From: Fervidobacterium thailandense | GTDB taxonomy: Bacteria; Thermotogota; Thermotogae; Thermotogales; Fervidobacteriaceae | Direction: 5' to 3' | Assembly (NCBI RefSeq): GCF_001719065.1 | Contig: NZ_LWAF01000002.1 | Span: forward strand, 186,001-250,000 | DNA length: 64,000 nucleotides | In this document: piece by piece, positions 52,333 to 60,275 of the stretch | Layout of the letters: each line of letters begins with the position of its first letter | How positions within the stretch are numbered: the stretch's first letter is position 1 | Translations under genes and position numbers: made by a program | The notes under the pieces: model-generated | The model's database searches: none | What the model was told of the DNA's origin: nothing | The model's input: the letters and a program-made list of their open reading frames with translations, nothing else

Positions 52333-53296
52333 TCCGGACTCCTCTTTTCGAGTACTTCCTCTCCTCGCGCTCGAGTCTTTCGTACCTATCGTATGCACGT
52401 ATGATTTTCTTCACGAGTGGATGCCTCACAACATCCGCATCGGTCAAGTAGACAAACGCAATTCCGTCGATATCCTTCAATATTTCCTGGGCCACAACTA
52501 AACCTGAACGTTCTTGGATGTCGATCTGCGTAATGTCTCCAGTGACCACGACCTTGGAGCCGAACCCCATCCTGGTGAGGAACATCTTCATCTGTTCGTA
52601 AGTGGTGTTCTGAGCCTCATCGAGAATGATGAACGCGTTGTTGAGCGTTCGACCCCTCATGTACGCAAGCGGTGCAATCTCGATCACGTTCTTCTCACGG
52701 AGTGAAATGAACTTTTCCACGCCAAGCATGTCTATGAGCGCATCATACAGCGGTCTCAGGTAAGGGTCGACCTTCTCCGCAAGATCTCCGGGTAGGAACC
52801 CGAGCTTTTCCCCAGCTTCTACCGCAGGACGCGTTAAGACTATCCTTTGAACTTTTCCGGATCTCAAGTAATCAACCGCAACCGCCGATGCGAGGTACGT
52901 CTTTCCCGTTCCGGCAGGCCCGATCGCAAACACAATGTCGTTCTTTTCGATGGCTTCCAAGTACCTGCGCTGTCCCTCGGTCTTGGCCTTCACCTTACCA
53001 ACGGATTTCTTGTAAACTTCGGATGGATTACTGATTTTCTCGTTTTCCTCGACAATGTACTCGAACTCCGTCCAATCGAGCAAATGCCCTTCACGAGTTA
53101 TGTTTATCACTTCCCTCAGAATCTTTTCAACGATCTCTACGGACCTCTCGTCCTCTCCGCGTACCCTAATCTCGTCGTCGATCACACTGATATCCACGTT
53201 GTAGCGTCTTCTCAAGTACCTGGCCTTGTTGTCGTACTGGCCGAGTATCTCAACAACCGCAACATCGGACGGTATCTGGATTCTCCTTACGTTCAC
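52304..53296 (-). CDS. phoH: PhoH-family ATPase
   Basis: 330 residues. N-terminal KH-like/PhoH N region ([20 protein letters not shown]), ATPase core with [13 protein letters not shown] (Walker A), [43 protein letters not shown] (Walker B) and [10 protein letters not shown]. Predicted RNA helicase/ATPase working with YbeY. GTG at 53296 after GTGAGGTG. The 3' end overlaps the HD gene by 29 bases. Confidence 0.93.
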   Translation of the reverse strand: MNVRRIQIPSDVAVVEILGQYDNKARYLRRRYNVDISVIDDEIRVRGEDERSVEIVEKILREVINITREGHLLDWTEFEYIVEENEKISNPSEVYKKSVGKVKAKTEGQRRYLEAIEKNDIVFAIGPAGTGKTYLASAVAVDYLRSGKVQRIVLTRPAVEAGEKLGFLPGDLAEKVDPYLRPLYDALIDMLGVEKFISLREKNVIEIAPLAYMRGRTLNNAFIILDEAQNTTYEQMKMFLTRMGFGSKVVVTGDITQIDIQERSGLVVAQEILKDIDGIAFVYLTDADVVRHPLVKKIIRAYDRYERLEREERKYSKRGVRNESTWTEEE

Positions 53297-53373
53297 GCAC
53301 ACACCTCACTTACCCGATTTCAAAGGTACCTATGAAGCTTTAATGCTTTAAGGCACCTTCTCACCTTACGTTA

Positions 53374-53402
53374 ATTATATCAGAATACCTTCCATCAGTG
53401 AA
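53374..53402 (-). promoter_or_regulatory. Promoter of phoH-HD-ybeY
   Basis: Minus strand TTCACT (53397-53402), 17 bases, TATAAT (53374-53379). Confidence 0.6.
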
Positions 53403-53432
53403 TACGTTAACTAAGCGGAAAAATTCTTCTCC

Positions 53433-53461
53433 TGGTCAACACGAATGGAACATGATATAAT
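53433..53461 (+). promoter_or_regulatory. rpe promoter
   Basis: TGGTCA (53433-53438), 17 bases, TATAAT (53456-53461), about 41 bases before the start. Confidence 0.55.
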
Positions 53462-53502
53462 CCGAAAAAGAAAATCAAAACAAAAAACGGGAGGATACAA
53501 AA

Positions 53503-54168
53503 ATGGTGAAGATCTCCGCATCGATTCTGGCAGCCGATTTCTCGGACCTCAAAGGAGAAATATCGCGCGTACTTCCTTACATCGACGAAATCCACCTGGA
53601 CGTCATGGACGGTCATTTCGTTCCGAACCTTACGTTCGGTTACCCCATCCTCGAAGCGGTGAAAAAACTCACGAACTTACCCGTCGACGTACACCTCATG
53701 GTGACAAACCCCGATGATCACATTGAAAAATTCATCACCGGTGGTGCAAGCAGGGTGACGGTACACTACGAGACTTGTTACCACCTCCACAGGACAATTT
53801 CCAGAATTAAGGAACTCGGAGCCGAAGCCTTTGTTTCGATAAATCCAGCCACTCCGGTTAACGTTCTGGAGGAGATTCTCCCTTATGTGGACGGAGTGCT
53901 GATCATGACGGTGAATCCGGGTTTTTCCGGTCAAAAGTTCATCCCCACCATGTTCGAAAAGATCAAAAAGTTAAGCTCACTGAGGATGTCTAAAGGATTG
54001 ACTTTCAAGATCCAGGTGGACGGCGGGGTTGGAAACGAGAACGCGGTGCAATTAGCTCAACTGGGTGTCGATATCCTGGTGATGGGATACGGCGTGTTTA
54101 AGAACGAACAACTACCGACGCTTAGGGAAGAGTTGTTGAAACTAAAGGACTCAACGTGGCGAACATAA
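53503..54168 (+). CDS. rpe: Ribulose-phosphate 3-epimerase
   Basis: 221 residues, TIM barrel of the pentose phosphate pathway. KISASILAADFSDLKGEI, EIHLDVMDGHFVPNLTFGYPI (metal His and Asp), DVHLMVTNPDDHI, MTVNPGFSGQKFIP and KIQVDGGVGNENAVQL cover the whole active site. Full length. GGGAGGATA precedes the ATG. Single gene. Confidence 0.96.
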   Translation: MVKISASILAADFSDLKGEISRVLPYIDEIHLDVMDGHFVPNLTFGYPILEAVKKLTNLPVDVHLMVTNPDDHIEKFITGGASRVTVHYETCYHLHRTISRIKELGAEAFVSINPATPVNVLEEILPYVDGVLIMTVNPGFSGQKFIPTMFEKIKKLSSLRMSKGLTFKIQVDGGVGNENAVQLAQLGVDILVMGYGVFKNEQLPTLREELLKLKDSTWRT

Positions 54169-54176
54169 CAAAAAAT

Positions 54177-54218
54177 ACGGGAGGCACCTTACAAAAGGTG
54201 CCTCCCGTTATTCTGTTG
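54177..54218. terminator. Bidirectional terminator between rpe and hsp20
   Basis: 14-bp stem (54177-54190 with 54195-54208, ACGGGAGGCACCTT/AAGGTGCCTCCCGT), 4-base loop. On the minus strand a TATTTTTTGTT tract follows. Confidence 0.85.
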
Positions 54219-54235
54219 CTCAGTTCTCGTTTTTT

Positions 54236-54664
54236 TTACTCGATCTTTATCTCCAGCGCCGGCTTTTCTTCCTTCTTCTTCGGCAACTCGAGTGTGAGAA
54301 CACCATCTACGTATTTTGCGGAGATGTTTTTCACGTCCACGTAGTCCGGTAGCAAGAAGGACCTTTCGAACTTTCCATAACTTCTCTCAACGAGTCTGTA
54401 GTTTCTGTTCTTCTCTTCGCGTTCGCTCTTTTTCTCACCGCTGATCTTCAGGACTCCGTCCTCGACTGTGACTTTTAGATCGTCCTTTTTCACACCAGGT
54501 AGCTCAACTTCGAGTACAACCTTGTCTTCCGTTTCGTAAGCATCAACCCTTGGAAGGAATTCAACATCCATCCTGAACGGTTTCATGAAGTCACTGAAGA
54601 GTCTGTCGATCTCCCTCTGGAGTTCCATGAATGGTTCGAACAAATCCGTTCTTCTGGCCAACAT
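54236..54664 (-). CDS. hsp20: Small heat-shock protein Hsp20
   Basis: 142 residues. N-terminal arm DLFEPFMELQREIDRLFSDF, alpha-crystallin domain (about 42-135) with VVLEVELPGVKKDDLKVTVEDGVLKISGEKK and VDGVLTLELPKKKEE (GxLxLxLP), and C-terminal LEIKIE providing the I-x-I type tail. Holds denaturing proteins soluble. ATG at 54664 after GGGAGGTGA. Controlled by a CIRCE-covered promoter upstream. Confidence 0.95.
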   Translation of the reverse strand: MLARRTDLFEPFMELQREIDRLFSDFMKPFRMDVEFLPRVDAYETEDKVVLEVELPGVKKDDLKVTVEDGVLKISGEKKSEREEKNRNYRLVERSYGKFERSFLLPDYVDVKNISAKYVDGVLTLELPKKKEEKPALEIKIE

Positions 54665-54751
54665 ACTTTCACCTCCCAACCCCTACTCTTTTTTCTTTTT
54701 TCTTTTTCCTCTTCTCAGCCGCTTCCAGCCGTTCCATCGATTTCCAACTAT

Positions 54752-54779
54752 ATTATACCTGTTATCACTCAGTTGTCAA
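54752..54779 (-). promoter_or_regulatory. hsp20 promoter
   Basis: Minus strand consensus TTGACA (54774-54779), 16 bases, TATAAT (54752-54757). Its -35 lies inside the CIRCE spacer. Confidence 0.85.
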
Positions 54780-54788
54780 GAGTGCTAA
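54762..54788. promoter_or_regulatory. CIRCE element (HrcA operator)
   Basis: On the minus strand TTAGCACTC (54780-54788), 9-base spacer, GAGTGATAA (54762-54770). The consensus is TTAGCACTC-N9-GAGTGCTAA, so only one base differs. It covers the -35 box of hsp20, so HrcA binding would block transcription until heat shock. Confidence 0.85.
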
Positions 54789-54997
54789 TATCAATCACGA
54801 TAGTTCCAAAAAATTTTAACTGAAAATAAATTTTTGTTGAGTAATTTCTATGTTACTAAAATTTCAATCACTCGTAACTATAAACTGATAGCAAGTTTTT
54901 GGACCGAAATGCATTCGTTCAGTCCTCGCTGGCTGAATTTTTTAAGTCTTTCTCGGCGAACCGTGAACTTTTCAACGTACCCACCATTTGGAATTTA
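54789..54997. other. AT-rich non-coding stretch
   Basis: About 210 bases between the hsp20 and padR promoters. No supported gene. A weak hairpin (TTCAG...CTGAA, 54918-54937) is followed by six T; I do not call it a terminator. Confidence 0.5.
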
Positions 54998-55026
54998 TTG
55001 ACAAAATTTCATTAGTAATATATAAT
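54998..55026 (+). promoter_or_regulatory. padR-nifX promoter, perfect consensus
   Basis: TTGACA (54998-55003), 17 bases, TATAAT (55021-55026): an exact housekeeping consensus. Such a strong promoter usually needs a repressor, and the first gene encodes one. Confidence 0.85.
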
Positions 55027-55076
55027 CAATACTGAGATAAAAAATGTTCTTAGTGTGAATGGTAGGGGTGGTAGAT

Positions 55077-55478
55077 GTGCGTAGGAAGTGTGGTTGTCGC
55101 CACGGTTTTGCGGGTGGTTTTCACCGTTGCGAGGAAACGGGATTTACAACTGGGGATTTTTTGGTGGCTGTGTTGATGAAGATGCTAAAGGAACGCCCCA
55201 TGCACGGATACGAGTTGGTCGAACGTTTGTCGAAGATCGATTATTATCCGTTCCCACACGATCCGAGCGTCGTTTACGGTGTTTTGAGAAAACTGGAAGC
55301 CCACGGACTCTTGACTTACACCGTTGAAGAGGGCAACGGCGGACTTAGGAAGATTTACAAACTGACACCAGACGGCGAAAGATTCTTGGAAGAAATGGTG
55401 GGATTCATAAGAAGGTTGAAGGGCTACTTTGAAGAATTCCTACGTTCGGAACGGTCTGAATTGAAACAAGATGTCTGA
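55077..55478 (+). CDS. PadR-family regulator with Cys/His-rich N-terminus
   Basis: 133 residues. The PadR winged helix (about 25-110) has LVAVLMKMLKERPMHGYELVERLSKIDYYPFPHDPSVVYGVLRKLEAHGLLTY and LTPDGERFL, followed by a dimerisation helix. Ahead of it is an unusual CGCRHGFAGGFHRC stretch (C5, C7, H9, H16, C18), which could bind a metal or Fe-S centre. GTG at 55077 after AGGGGTGG. Cotranscribed with the His-rich NifX-like gene 56 bases on, suggesting metal- or redox-sensing; this is inference. Confidence 0.85.
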   Translation: MRRKCGCRHGFAGGFHRCEETGFTTGDFLVAVLMKMLKERPMHGYELVERLSKIDYYPFPHDPSVVYGVLRKLEAHGLLTYTVEEGNGGLRKIYKLTPDGERFLEEMVGFIRRLKGYFEEFLRSERSELKQDV

Positions 55479-55534
55479 GAGATGTCTGAATGAGTCGGAA
55501 CGTGTGAAAAAAAGTGGAGAGGAGGCTTTGGAAG

Positions 55535-56029
55535 ATGGGCAAGGTCAGGCTCGCGATACCTACGGATGATGGTGTTACGGTGGCACCACACTTTGGAAGG
55601 GCGAAGTACTTTGTTCTGGTTGAGTTAGAAGAGGGTAAGGAAGTTTCAAGGACGTTGGTCGAGAACCTGCATGCACGCGGGCATGGTCATTACGATGAAC
55701 ACTACCTTGGACGTGGTAACCACGGGCTTCACGGCTACCATGGCAGCTGGCAAAATGGAAATGGGAACGGATACGGATACGGCCACCATCATGGAAACGG
55801 AAACGGATTTGGACACGGACTTGGACATGGTCACGGGCACGATGAGGTGTTCGCTTCCATCGGAAATGTTGATGGTGTGATCGCCGTTAGGATCGGGCAA
55901 CACATGTTCGAGGACCTGAAGAACAGAAAAGTAGGGGTCTACTTGGTTCGAGTTGGAACGAGTGTAAACGATGCCATTGCACAGTTCAGTGCCGGTACGC
56001 TTAGGGATGTTACCGTTAGAAAGGTATAA
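55535..56029 (+). CDS. NifX/NafY-like (dinitrogenase FeMo-cofactor biosynthesis family) protein with His/Gly-rich insert
   Basis: 164 residues. RNase-H-like NifX fold: N-part VRLAIPTDDGVTVAPHFGRAKYFVLVE, C-part DEVFASIGNVDGVIAVRIGQHMFEDLKNRKVGVYLVR. Between them, residues 46-102 are a low-complexity Gly/His/Asn insert with 14 histidines. Family domains bind Fe-S/FeMo-type clusters; many non-diazotrophs have them without known role, and no nif gene is in the window. The insert suggests Ni, Zn or Fe binding. ATG at 55535 nine bases after GGAGG. Followed by a terminator. Confidence 0.85.
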   Translation: MGKVRLAIPTDDGVTVAPHFGRAKYFVLVELEEGKEVSRTLVENLHARGHGHYDEHYLGRGNHGLHGYHGSWQNGNGNGYGYGHHHGNGNGFGHGLGHGHGHDEVFASIGNVDGVIAVRIGQHMFEDLKNRKVGVYLVRVGTSVNDAIAQFSAGTLRDVTVRKV

Positions 56030-56090
56030 TTTAGGGTGGGCTGTTGGAAAGTTGTGAAAGGGCGTCTCAAACTCAACGTCTAAAGCAAGA

Positions 56091-56120
56091 AACGGCCGGA
56101 ATCTCCGGCCGTTATTTTTT
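56091..56120 (+). terminator. Terminator after the NifX-like gene
   Basis: 10-bp stem (56091-56100 with 56104-56113, AACGGCCGGA/TCCGGCCGTT), 3-base loop, then ATTTTTT. Confidence 0.9.
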
Positions 56121-56140
56121 GTTAGGTTTTTAGTGATGTG

Positions 56141-56149
56141 TGTTAAAAT
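56141..56149 (+). promoter_or_regulatory. ABC exporter promoter
   Basis: Extended -10 TGtTAAAAT; no clear -35. The start codon is about 85 bases downstream. Confidence 0.45.
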
Positions 56150-56162
56150 AGTAACATGATGC

Positions 56163-56186
56163 GATTTAGGTAATGATTTAGGTAAT
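56163..56186 (+). repeat. Tandem 12-bp repeat in the ABC exporter leader
   Basis: GATTTAGGTAAT occurs twice in tandem (56163-56174, 56175-56186), starting about 14 bases past the -10 box. Placement fits a repressor site for a dimer binding one DNA face; the binder is unknown. Confidence 0.55.
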
Positions 56187-56233
56187 TATGCAAGTGCTGG
56201 TGAACCGTTCAACAAGCTTCTAACCATTGGGGG

Positions 56234-57265
56234 GTGGACTCCCTGAGGTCAACGCTGAGGTTGGTGTTGAGCTTTTTGTTCATCAATTTCCGGGATAGGT
56301 TCGTCTTCTTCATGAATATCGCCCTTCCCGTGGTATTTTTGATACTCTTCGGTTCGATTTTCGGAAAGGGGGATGACCAGAAACCTACGATCGCGTTCTA
56401 TTCGGACCTCGATGTTAACGTGGGAACAAATTATGTTAGATTGAGCAATATTCCGTCCGTTGACGAGATAAAAAGCATGGAATACGATGCGGTGATCGTT
56501 GCCGTGGATGATAAAATAGATGTTTACGTAAAAAGTCCCATTGACCTTGCACAAGGGGAATTCGAATTTTTCAGGCTCGCCTACGCGAGTGCCAAATCCG
56601 AGAAAAAGTTGGTGCAAGTCCGAACGCATGAATTGAACGTAGGGCGTTCGATATCCGAGCTGGAGTACACGCTACTCGGTGTGATAACGATATCGTTTTT
56701 GTCGATCGGTCTGAACGCCGGCGTTAGAGTCTACTCGGATTACGTACGTTACGGGCTGTTCAAGCGTTTTAACGTAACCCCCATCGATCCTCTAAGACTC
56801 TCCATGTGTGTGATGAGTGCCCAGATAATCACGGGAATAATATCTTCCGTACTCAACTTATTTCTATCGCTTGTGTTGTTCGGTGCCAATTTGTTCGTCC
56901 CACCGAACATGCTTTGGGCCTTTCTCTTAGCTGTGGTTGCAGCCGTTATGATAAACCTCGCCTTGGGAATTCTGGTTGCACTGATTTTCAAAAAAGCCGC
57001 ACCGGCTGTATCGCAGTTGGTATTCACAATACTGATATTTTTCTCGGGTGTCTATTTCCCCGTGAGTATATTACCGCGGTACCTAAGAATTGCTACGTAT
57101 CTGACCCCACCGAGGTACGTTCACCTGATGCTCCAGAAGGTGTACGGTGTGGAGACGCTAAGTTGGGGTTACTTTTGGTTCGTATCCGTTGCGTTCATTC
57201 TAATCGGTGCGTTGTTAACTGGACTGACAACGCGTAAGTTCTTGCGGATGACAAATTTAACTTAA
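56234..57265 (+). CDS. ABC-2 type exporter permease
   Basis: 343 residues. One N-terminal membrane helix (FFMNIALPVVFLILFGSIFG), an extracytoplasmic domain of ~125 residues, then five membrane helices with the ABC-2 motif YGLFKRFNVTPIDPLRL and the re-entrant FFSGVYFPVSILPRYLRIATYLTPPRYV. Works with the ATPase next door. The start is uncertain: GTG at 56234 touches the GGGGGG ribosome site, and a CTG at 56243 (M-SLRL region) would be better spaced. First gene of a permease-ATPase-permease operon. Confidence 0.85.
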   Translation: MDSLRSTLRLVLSFLFINFRDRFVFFMNIALPVVFLILFGSIFGKGDDQKPTIAFYSDLDVNVGTNYVRLSNIPSVDEIKSMEYDAVIVAVDDKIDVYVKSPIDLAQGEFEFFRLAYASAKSEKKLVQVRTHELNVGRSISELEYTLLGVITISFLSIGLNAGVRVYSDYVRYGLFKRFNVTPIDPLRLSMCVMSAQIITGIISSVLNLFLSLVLFGANLFVPPNMLWAFLLAVVAAVMINLALGILVALIFKKAAPAVSQLVFTILIFFSGVYFPVSILPRYLRIATYLTPPRYVHLMLQKVYGVETLSWGYFWFVSVAFILIGALLTGLTTRKFLRMTNLT

Positions 57266-57316
57266 CTCTTAACTTAACAAGGATCCCCGTTTAAGAAAAA
57301 GGAGGTTCGGCCCCAC

Positions 57317-58195
57317 ATGGGGGAAAACCGTGAGGTTGTGCTGCGCGTCGAGAATCTAAAGAAATGCTACGGTAACGTTAGAGCTGTCGACGGAGTATCG
57401 TTCGTCGTAAAGAGGGGACAACTGGTATCGATACTGGGACCGAACGGTGCTGGGAAGACCACCACGATTGAGATTATCGAAGGATTGAGGATACCGGACC
57501 ACGGTACCGTCGAATACTTCGGAACGTCAAACACCATCACAAATGAAGTGAAGGAACGCTTGGGAGTGTGTTTTCAGGAGAACTTCTTTTTTGAAGATTT
57601 AACCGTCCTGGAAACTTTGAAACTCTACGCTTCGCTGTACAGACGGTCCCTACCACTGGAGGATATCATCGAAATGTTCGATTTGGAAGGGAGCCTAAAA
57701 AAACGCGTGCGCCATCTGTCCGGGGGCCAAAAGCAACGTTTGGCCGTTGCACTCGCGTTTGTCAACGACCCAGAACTGGTGTTCCTCGACGAACCCACGG
57801 TCGGTTTGGATCCACACGCCAGGCACCACCTGTGGGATGTGATCAAGTATTTCAAATCACAAGGTAAATCGATCATTTTAACTACACATTACATGGAGGA
57901 GGCGCACCAACTTTCAGATATGGTTTACATTATGGACCACGGAAAGATAATTGCCCAGGGAAGTCCCCAAGAGCTCATAAACTCTTCCGGTTTGAACGCA
58001 GTCATCGAGTTCCCCGCAACGCACGCGTACCTGTTCGAGGAAACCGTGACAACCGGTGACGTTGCGATAGTAAGTACTCCGGACGTTCCCGGAGCGATCA
58101 AGAGGCTACTCGACGCCGGTGTCGAGAATTTCATCGTCAGACATCCAACCCTCGAGGACGTGTTTTTAAAATTAACGGGTCGAAGGATTGACTGA
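57317..58195 (+). CDS. ABC transporter ATP-binding protein
   Basis: 292 residues. LGPNGAGKTTTIEIIEGL (Walker A), VCFQENFFFEDLTVLE (Q-loop), HLSGGQKQRLAVALAFVNDPELVFLDEPTVGLDP (signature and Walker B), TTHYMEEAHQLSDMVYIM (H-loop), and a C-terminal DRR-type tail. Drug or lipid export class (ABC-2/CcmA-NodI group). ATG at 57317; GGAGG ten or more bases upstream. It lies between two permease genes, so both may form a heterodimer with it. Confidence 0.93.
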   Translation: MGENREVVLRVENLKKCYGNVRAVDGVSFVVKRGQLVSILGPNGAGKTTTIEIIEGLRIPDHGTVEYFGTSNTITNEVKERLGVCFQENFFFEDLTVLETLKLYASLYRRSLPLEDIIEMFDLEGSLKKRVRHLSGGQKQRLAVALAFVNDPELVFLDEPTVGLDPHARHHLWDVIKYFKSQGKSIILTTHYMEEAHQLSDMVYIMDHGKIIAQGSPQELINSSGLNAVIEFPATHAYLFEETVTTGDVAIVSTPDVPGAIKRLLDAGVENFIVRHPTLEDVFLKLTGRRID

Positions 58196-58230
58196 TTTTC
58201 TCGAGTCAAGGACTGTTGGGGAGGAAAGCA

Positions 58231-59355
58231 ATGGTGGGGAATTTCTTCGAGAAAAGGGACCTGGTGGTTTTGGATGCGTTGTTCAAACAACTTTTCATCA
58301 GGTCGAAAGAGGCTGTCTTCTGGCTTGTAGTCTTTCCAACTATTCTTTTTTTGATCCTAACCTCCATTTTCGGCAACGTCCAGAAAAACGTCACCGTCAA
58401 AGTTGCGGTGATTGGTGAGAGCCAGGTTCTAAAAAAGGTCTTTGACTCAGTCCAGCAAATTTCCGCTAAGTTTTTTCCACACAGTGAGAGGGAACGGTTC
58501 GACGAGTACTTGAAAGCCCTGGAGGGTGAAACCTTCGACGTGCTCCTGGTCCTTCCCGATGGATTCGATTCCGCTTACTCTCGCGCGCTACTACTGAAGC
58601 GCACCAAACTTTTCAAACCGGTTACGGTGGATGTACACTACGTTCCCTTTCGAGAAGGTTCAAAGCTTGCGTTCAATATGGTCAAAGGTATCTTGGACGC
58701 GTTGGACATCCACAGTAAAGTCGAAATGGAGATCCACAACCTTTCAACGCACCGCGTAGATTACAACACTTTTATCTTTCCCGGGGTCGTCGGAATGGCC
58801 CTCCTTTCTGTCTATCTCTTTGGCTTCATGAACGACCTGATCTGGTTGAACAGAAAGAAGATAATAAAGCGCCTTACGATTAGTCCATTCAGTTTACTCA
58901 AGCTTTACCTCTTCGTGGCCCTCGTCAACTTGACAAGCCTCGTCCTCGGGCTTTCGCTTCTCACATTCGTGGCATGGATAAAAGGTGTGAACATTGCCAC
59001 CTATCTACCGAGTCTCATCGTGAACTCCCTCGTTTCGGCACTGGTACTGACGTTTTTAACACTCGCCGTCTTGATCTTCGAAAACCGACCGTCGGTCCTT
59101 GTGGCCTTCCAACAGATATTCTTCCAGGTTCAGATGTTCGCCGGAGGTTTCTACTTTCCGCTCAAACAAATCCCACCGTTCGTTCGGGCCGTGGCACGCT
59201 TTTTACCTATCACCTACACGGTCGACTCGATGAGAAAAGTAGTGGGGCTCAACAGCATCACCTCTAACCACTACATCGTACCACTCATGTACCTGCTGTT
59301 CTCGATGCTCGTGGTCATCGTGGGTATCAAAAGACTCCACAGGTACGAGGACTGA
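58231..59355 (+). CDS. ABC-2 type exporter permease, second subunit
   Basis: 374 residues, same plan as the first permease: N-terminal helix (VFWLVVFPTILFLILTSIFG), ~145-residue outer domain, then five helices including the KRLTISPFSLLKLYLF coupling region and AGGFYFPLKQIPPFVRAVARFLPITYTVDSM. ATG at 58231 after GGGGAGG. The two permeases are divergent paralogues, pointing to a heteromeric exporter. Confidence 0.88.
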   Translation: MVGNFFEKRDLVVLDALFKQLFIRSKEAVFWLVVFPTILFLILTSIFGNVQKNVTVKVAVIGESQVLKKVFDSVQQISAKFFPHSERERFDEYLKALEGETFDVLLVLPDGFDSAYSRALLLKRTKLFKPVTVDVHYVPFREGSKLAFNMVKGILDALDIHSKVEMEIHNLSTHRVDYNTFIFPGVVGMALLSVYLFGFMNDLIWLNRKKIIKRLTISPFSLLKLYLFVALVNLTSLVLGLSLLTFVAWIKGVNIATYLPSLIVNSLVSALVLTFLTLAVLIFENRPSVLVAFQQIFFQVQMFAGGFYFPLKQIPPFVRAVARFLPITYTVDSMRKVVGLNSITSNHYIVPLMYLLFSMLVVIVGIKRLHRYED

Positions 59356-59378
59356 GCGGAAGGGTGAATACCAGAGGT

Positions 59379-60275
59379 ATGAAGGCCACGAACGTTACGA
59401 GAGTTCTGATTATCCTATCACTTATTCCCACGACCTTGCTCTTAGTGATTACCGCATCCAACGTTTACGAGCGAGCACCAAAAGCTTACTTCACGTTGGA
59501 CGGTAGTTTGGAAGATGCCGTTCTGGATTTCATCCGTTCCTCGAGAGAATTCATCTACATCTCCGCATTACACGTTGACCATCCCGCGGTACTCGATACG
59601 CTGAAGGAACTAAGAGCACGAGGGGTGGATGTGCGTGTGGTTACCGAGAAACCGGTGCTTGGCGTCCCAAGTAAGATCGATGCGGAAAAGGGATTGCACC
59701 ACGTGAAATTCGCGGTGAACGAGCGTGGTGTGCTATTTGGTTCAGCGAACTTCAGTGTGAGTGGCCTGAGGAATTCCCTAAACGACGTTCTATCCTTCGA
59801 TGAGCGTTACAGTGAAAGATTCAAAACATTCTTTCTCAATTTGTGGAATCATGGTAAAATTACAGAGATCCCCGGTTTCACCGTCTCACCACTCGATGAC
59901 GTGGAAGGTTACGTGTTGCGTGTCTTGCAGAGCGCCAGAAGACGCGTATGGATTTGTATGTACGCGTTCACCGATCAGGAGGTTATGGCAACACTGAAGC
60001 TCAAGGAAAGCCAAGGACTCGACGTGCGCGTTATTACGGACCGTTGGTTCAAAAGAAGTCCCATTTACAAATACGGTTTCGGGCACCTAAAGATAATAAG
60101 TTCGAAGTTGTTGCACCATAAGTTCATTCTCGCGGATGATACGTTGCTAACCGGTTCGACGAACTACACCGAGACTGGTTTTCACCGAAACGTCGAGATG
60201 ATCTACACGAGTAAGAATCCGAGACTTGTTGGAGAGTACGAAAGGATTTTTAAACTTCTCTGGAGTGGTCACTGA
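59379..60275 (+). CDS. Membrane-anchored phospholipase D-like protein
   Basis: 298 residues. N-terminal signal anchor (VTRVLIILSLIPTTLLLVITA), then two PLD half-sites: HHVKFAVNERGVLFGSANFS (Asp of HxKxxxxD replaced by Glu) and LHHKFILADDTLLTGSTNYT (complete). PLD enzymes include nucleases, phospholipases and cardiolipin synthases; with a single extracytoplasmic domain it could act on DNA or lipid. The start is either ATG 59379 (chosen) or GTG 59364. Follows the ABC operon by 23 bases and touches tsaC. Confidence 0.85.
   Translation: MKATNVTRVLIILSLIPTTLLLVITASNVYERAPKAYFTLDGSLEDAVLDFIRSSREFIYISALHVDHPAVLDTLKELRARGVDVRVVTEKPVLGVPSKIDAEKGLHHVKFAVNERGVLFGSANFSVSGLRNSLNDVLSFDERYSERFKTFFLNLWNHGKITEIPGFTVSPLDDVEGYVLRVLQSARRRVWICMYAFTDQEVMATLKLKESQGLDVRVITDRWFKRSPIYKYGFGHLKIISSKLLHHKFILADDTLLTGSTNYTETGFHRNVEMIYTSKNPRLVGEYERIFKLLWSGH

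Noticed and set aside
54918-54943. Weak hairpin with T6 as a terminator or small RNA end
   Set aside because: Five-pair stem with a 10-base loop is too weak, and no upstream promoter on that strand is evident.
55470-55491. Tandem AGATGTCTGA(G/A) repeat at the end of padR
   Set aside because: It spans the stop codon and a short gap with no promoter near; likely a chance or slippage duplication.
55671-55903. Alternative-frame open stretches over the His-rich insert
   Set aside because: They arise from the low-complexity GGN/CAY codons of the insert and have no start context or family pattern.
55535-56029. Evidence for nitrogen fixation
   Set aside because: NifX-like domains are widespread in non-diazotrophs and no nifHDK, nifB or nifE is present in the window.
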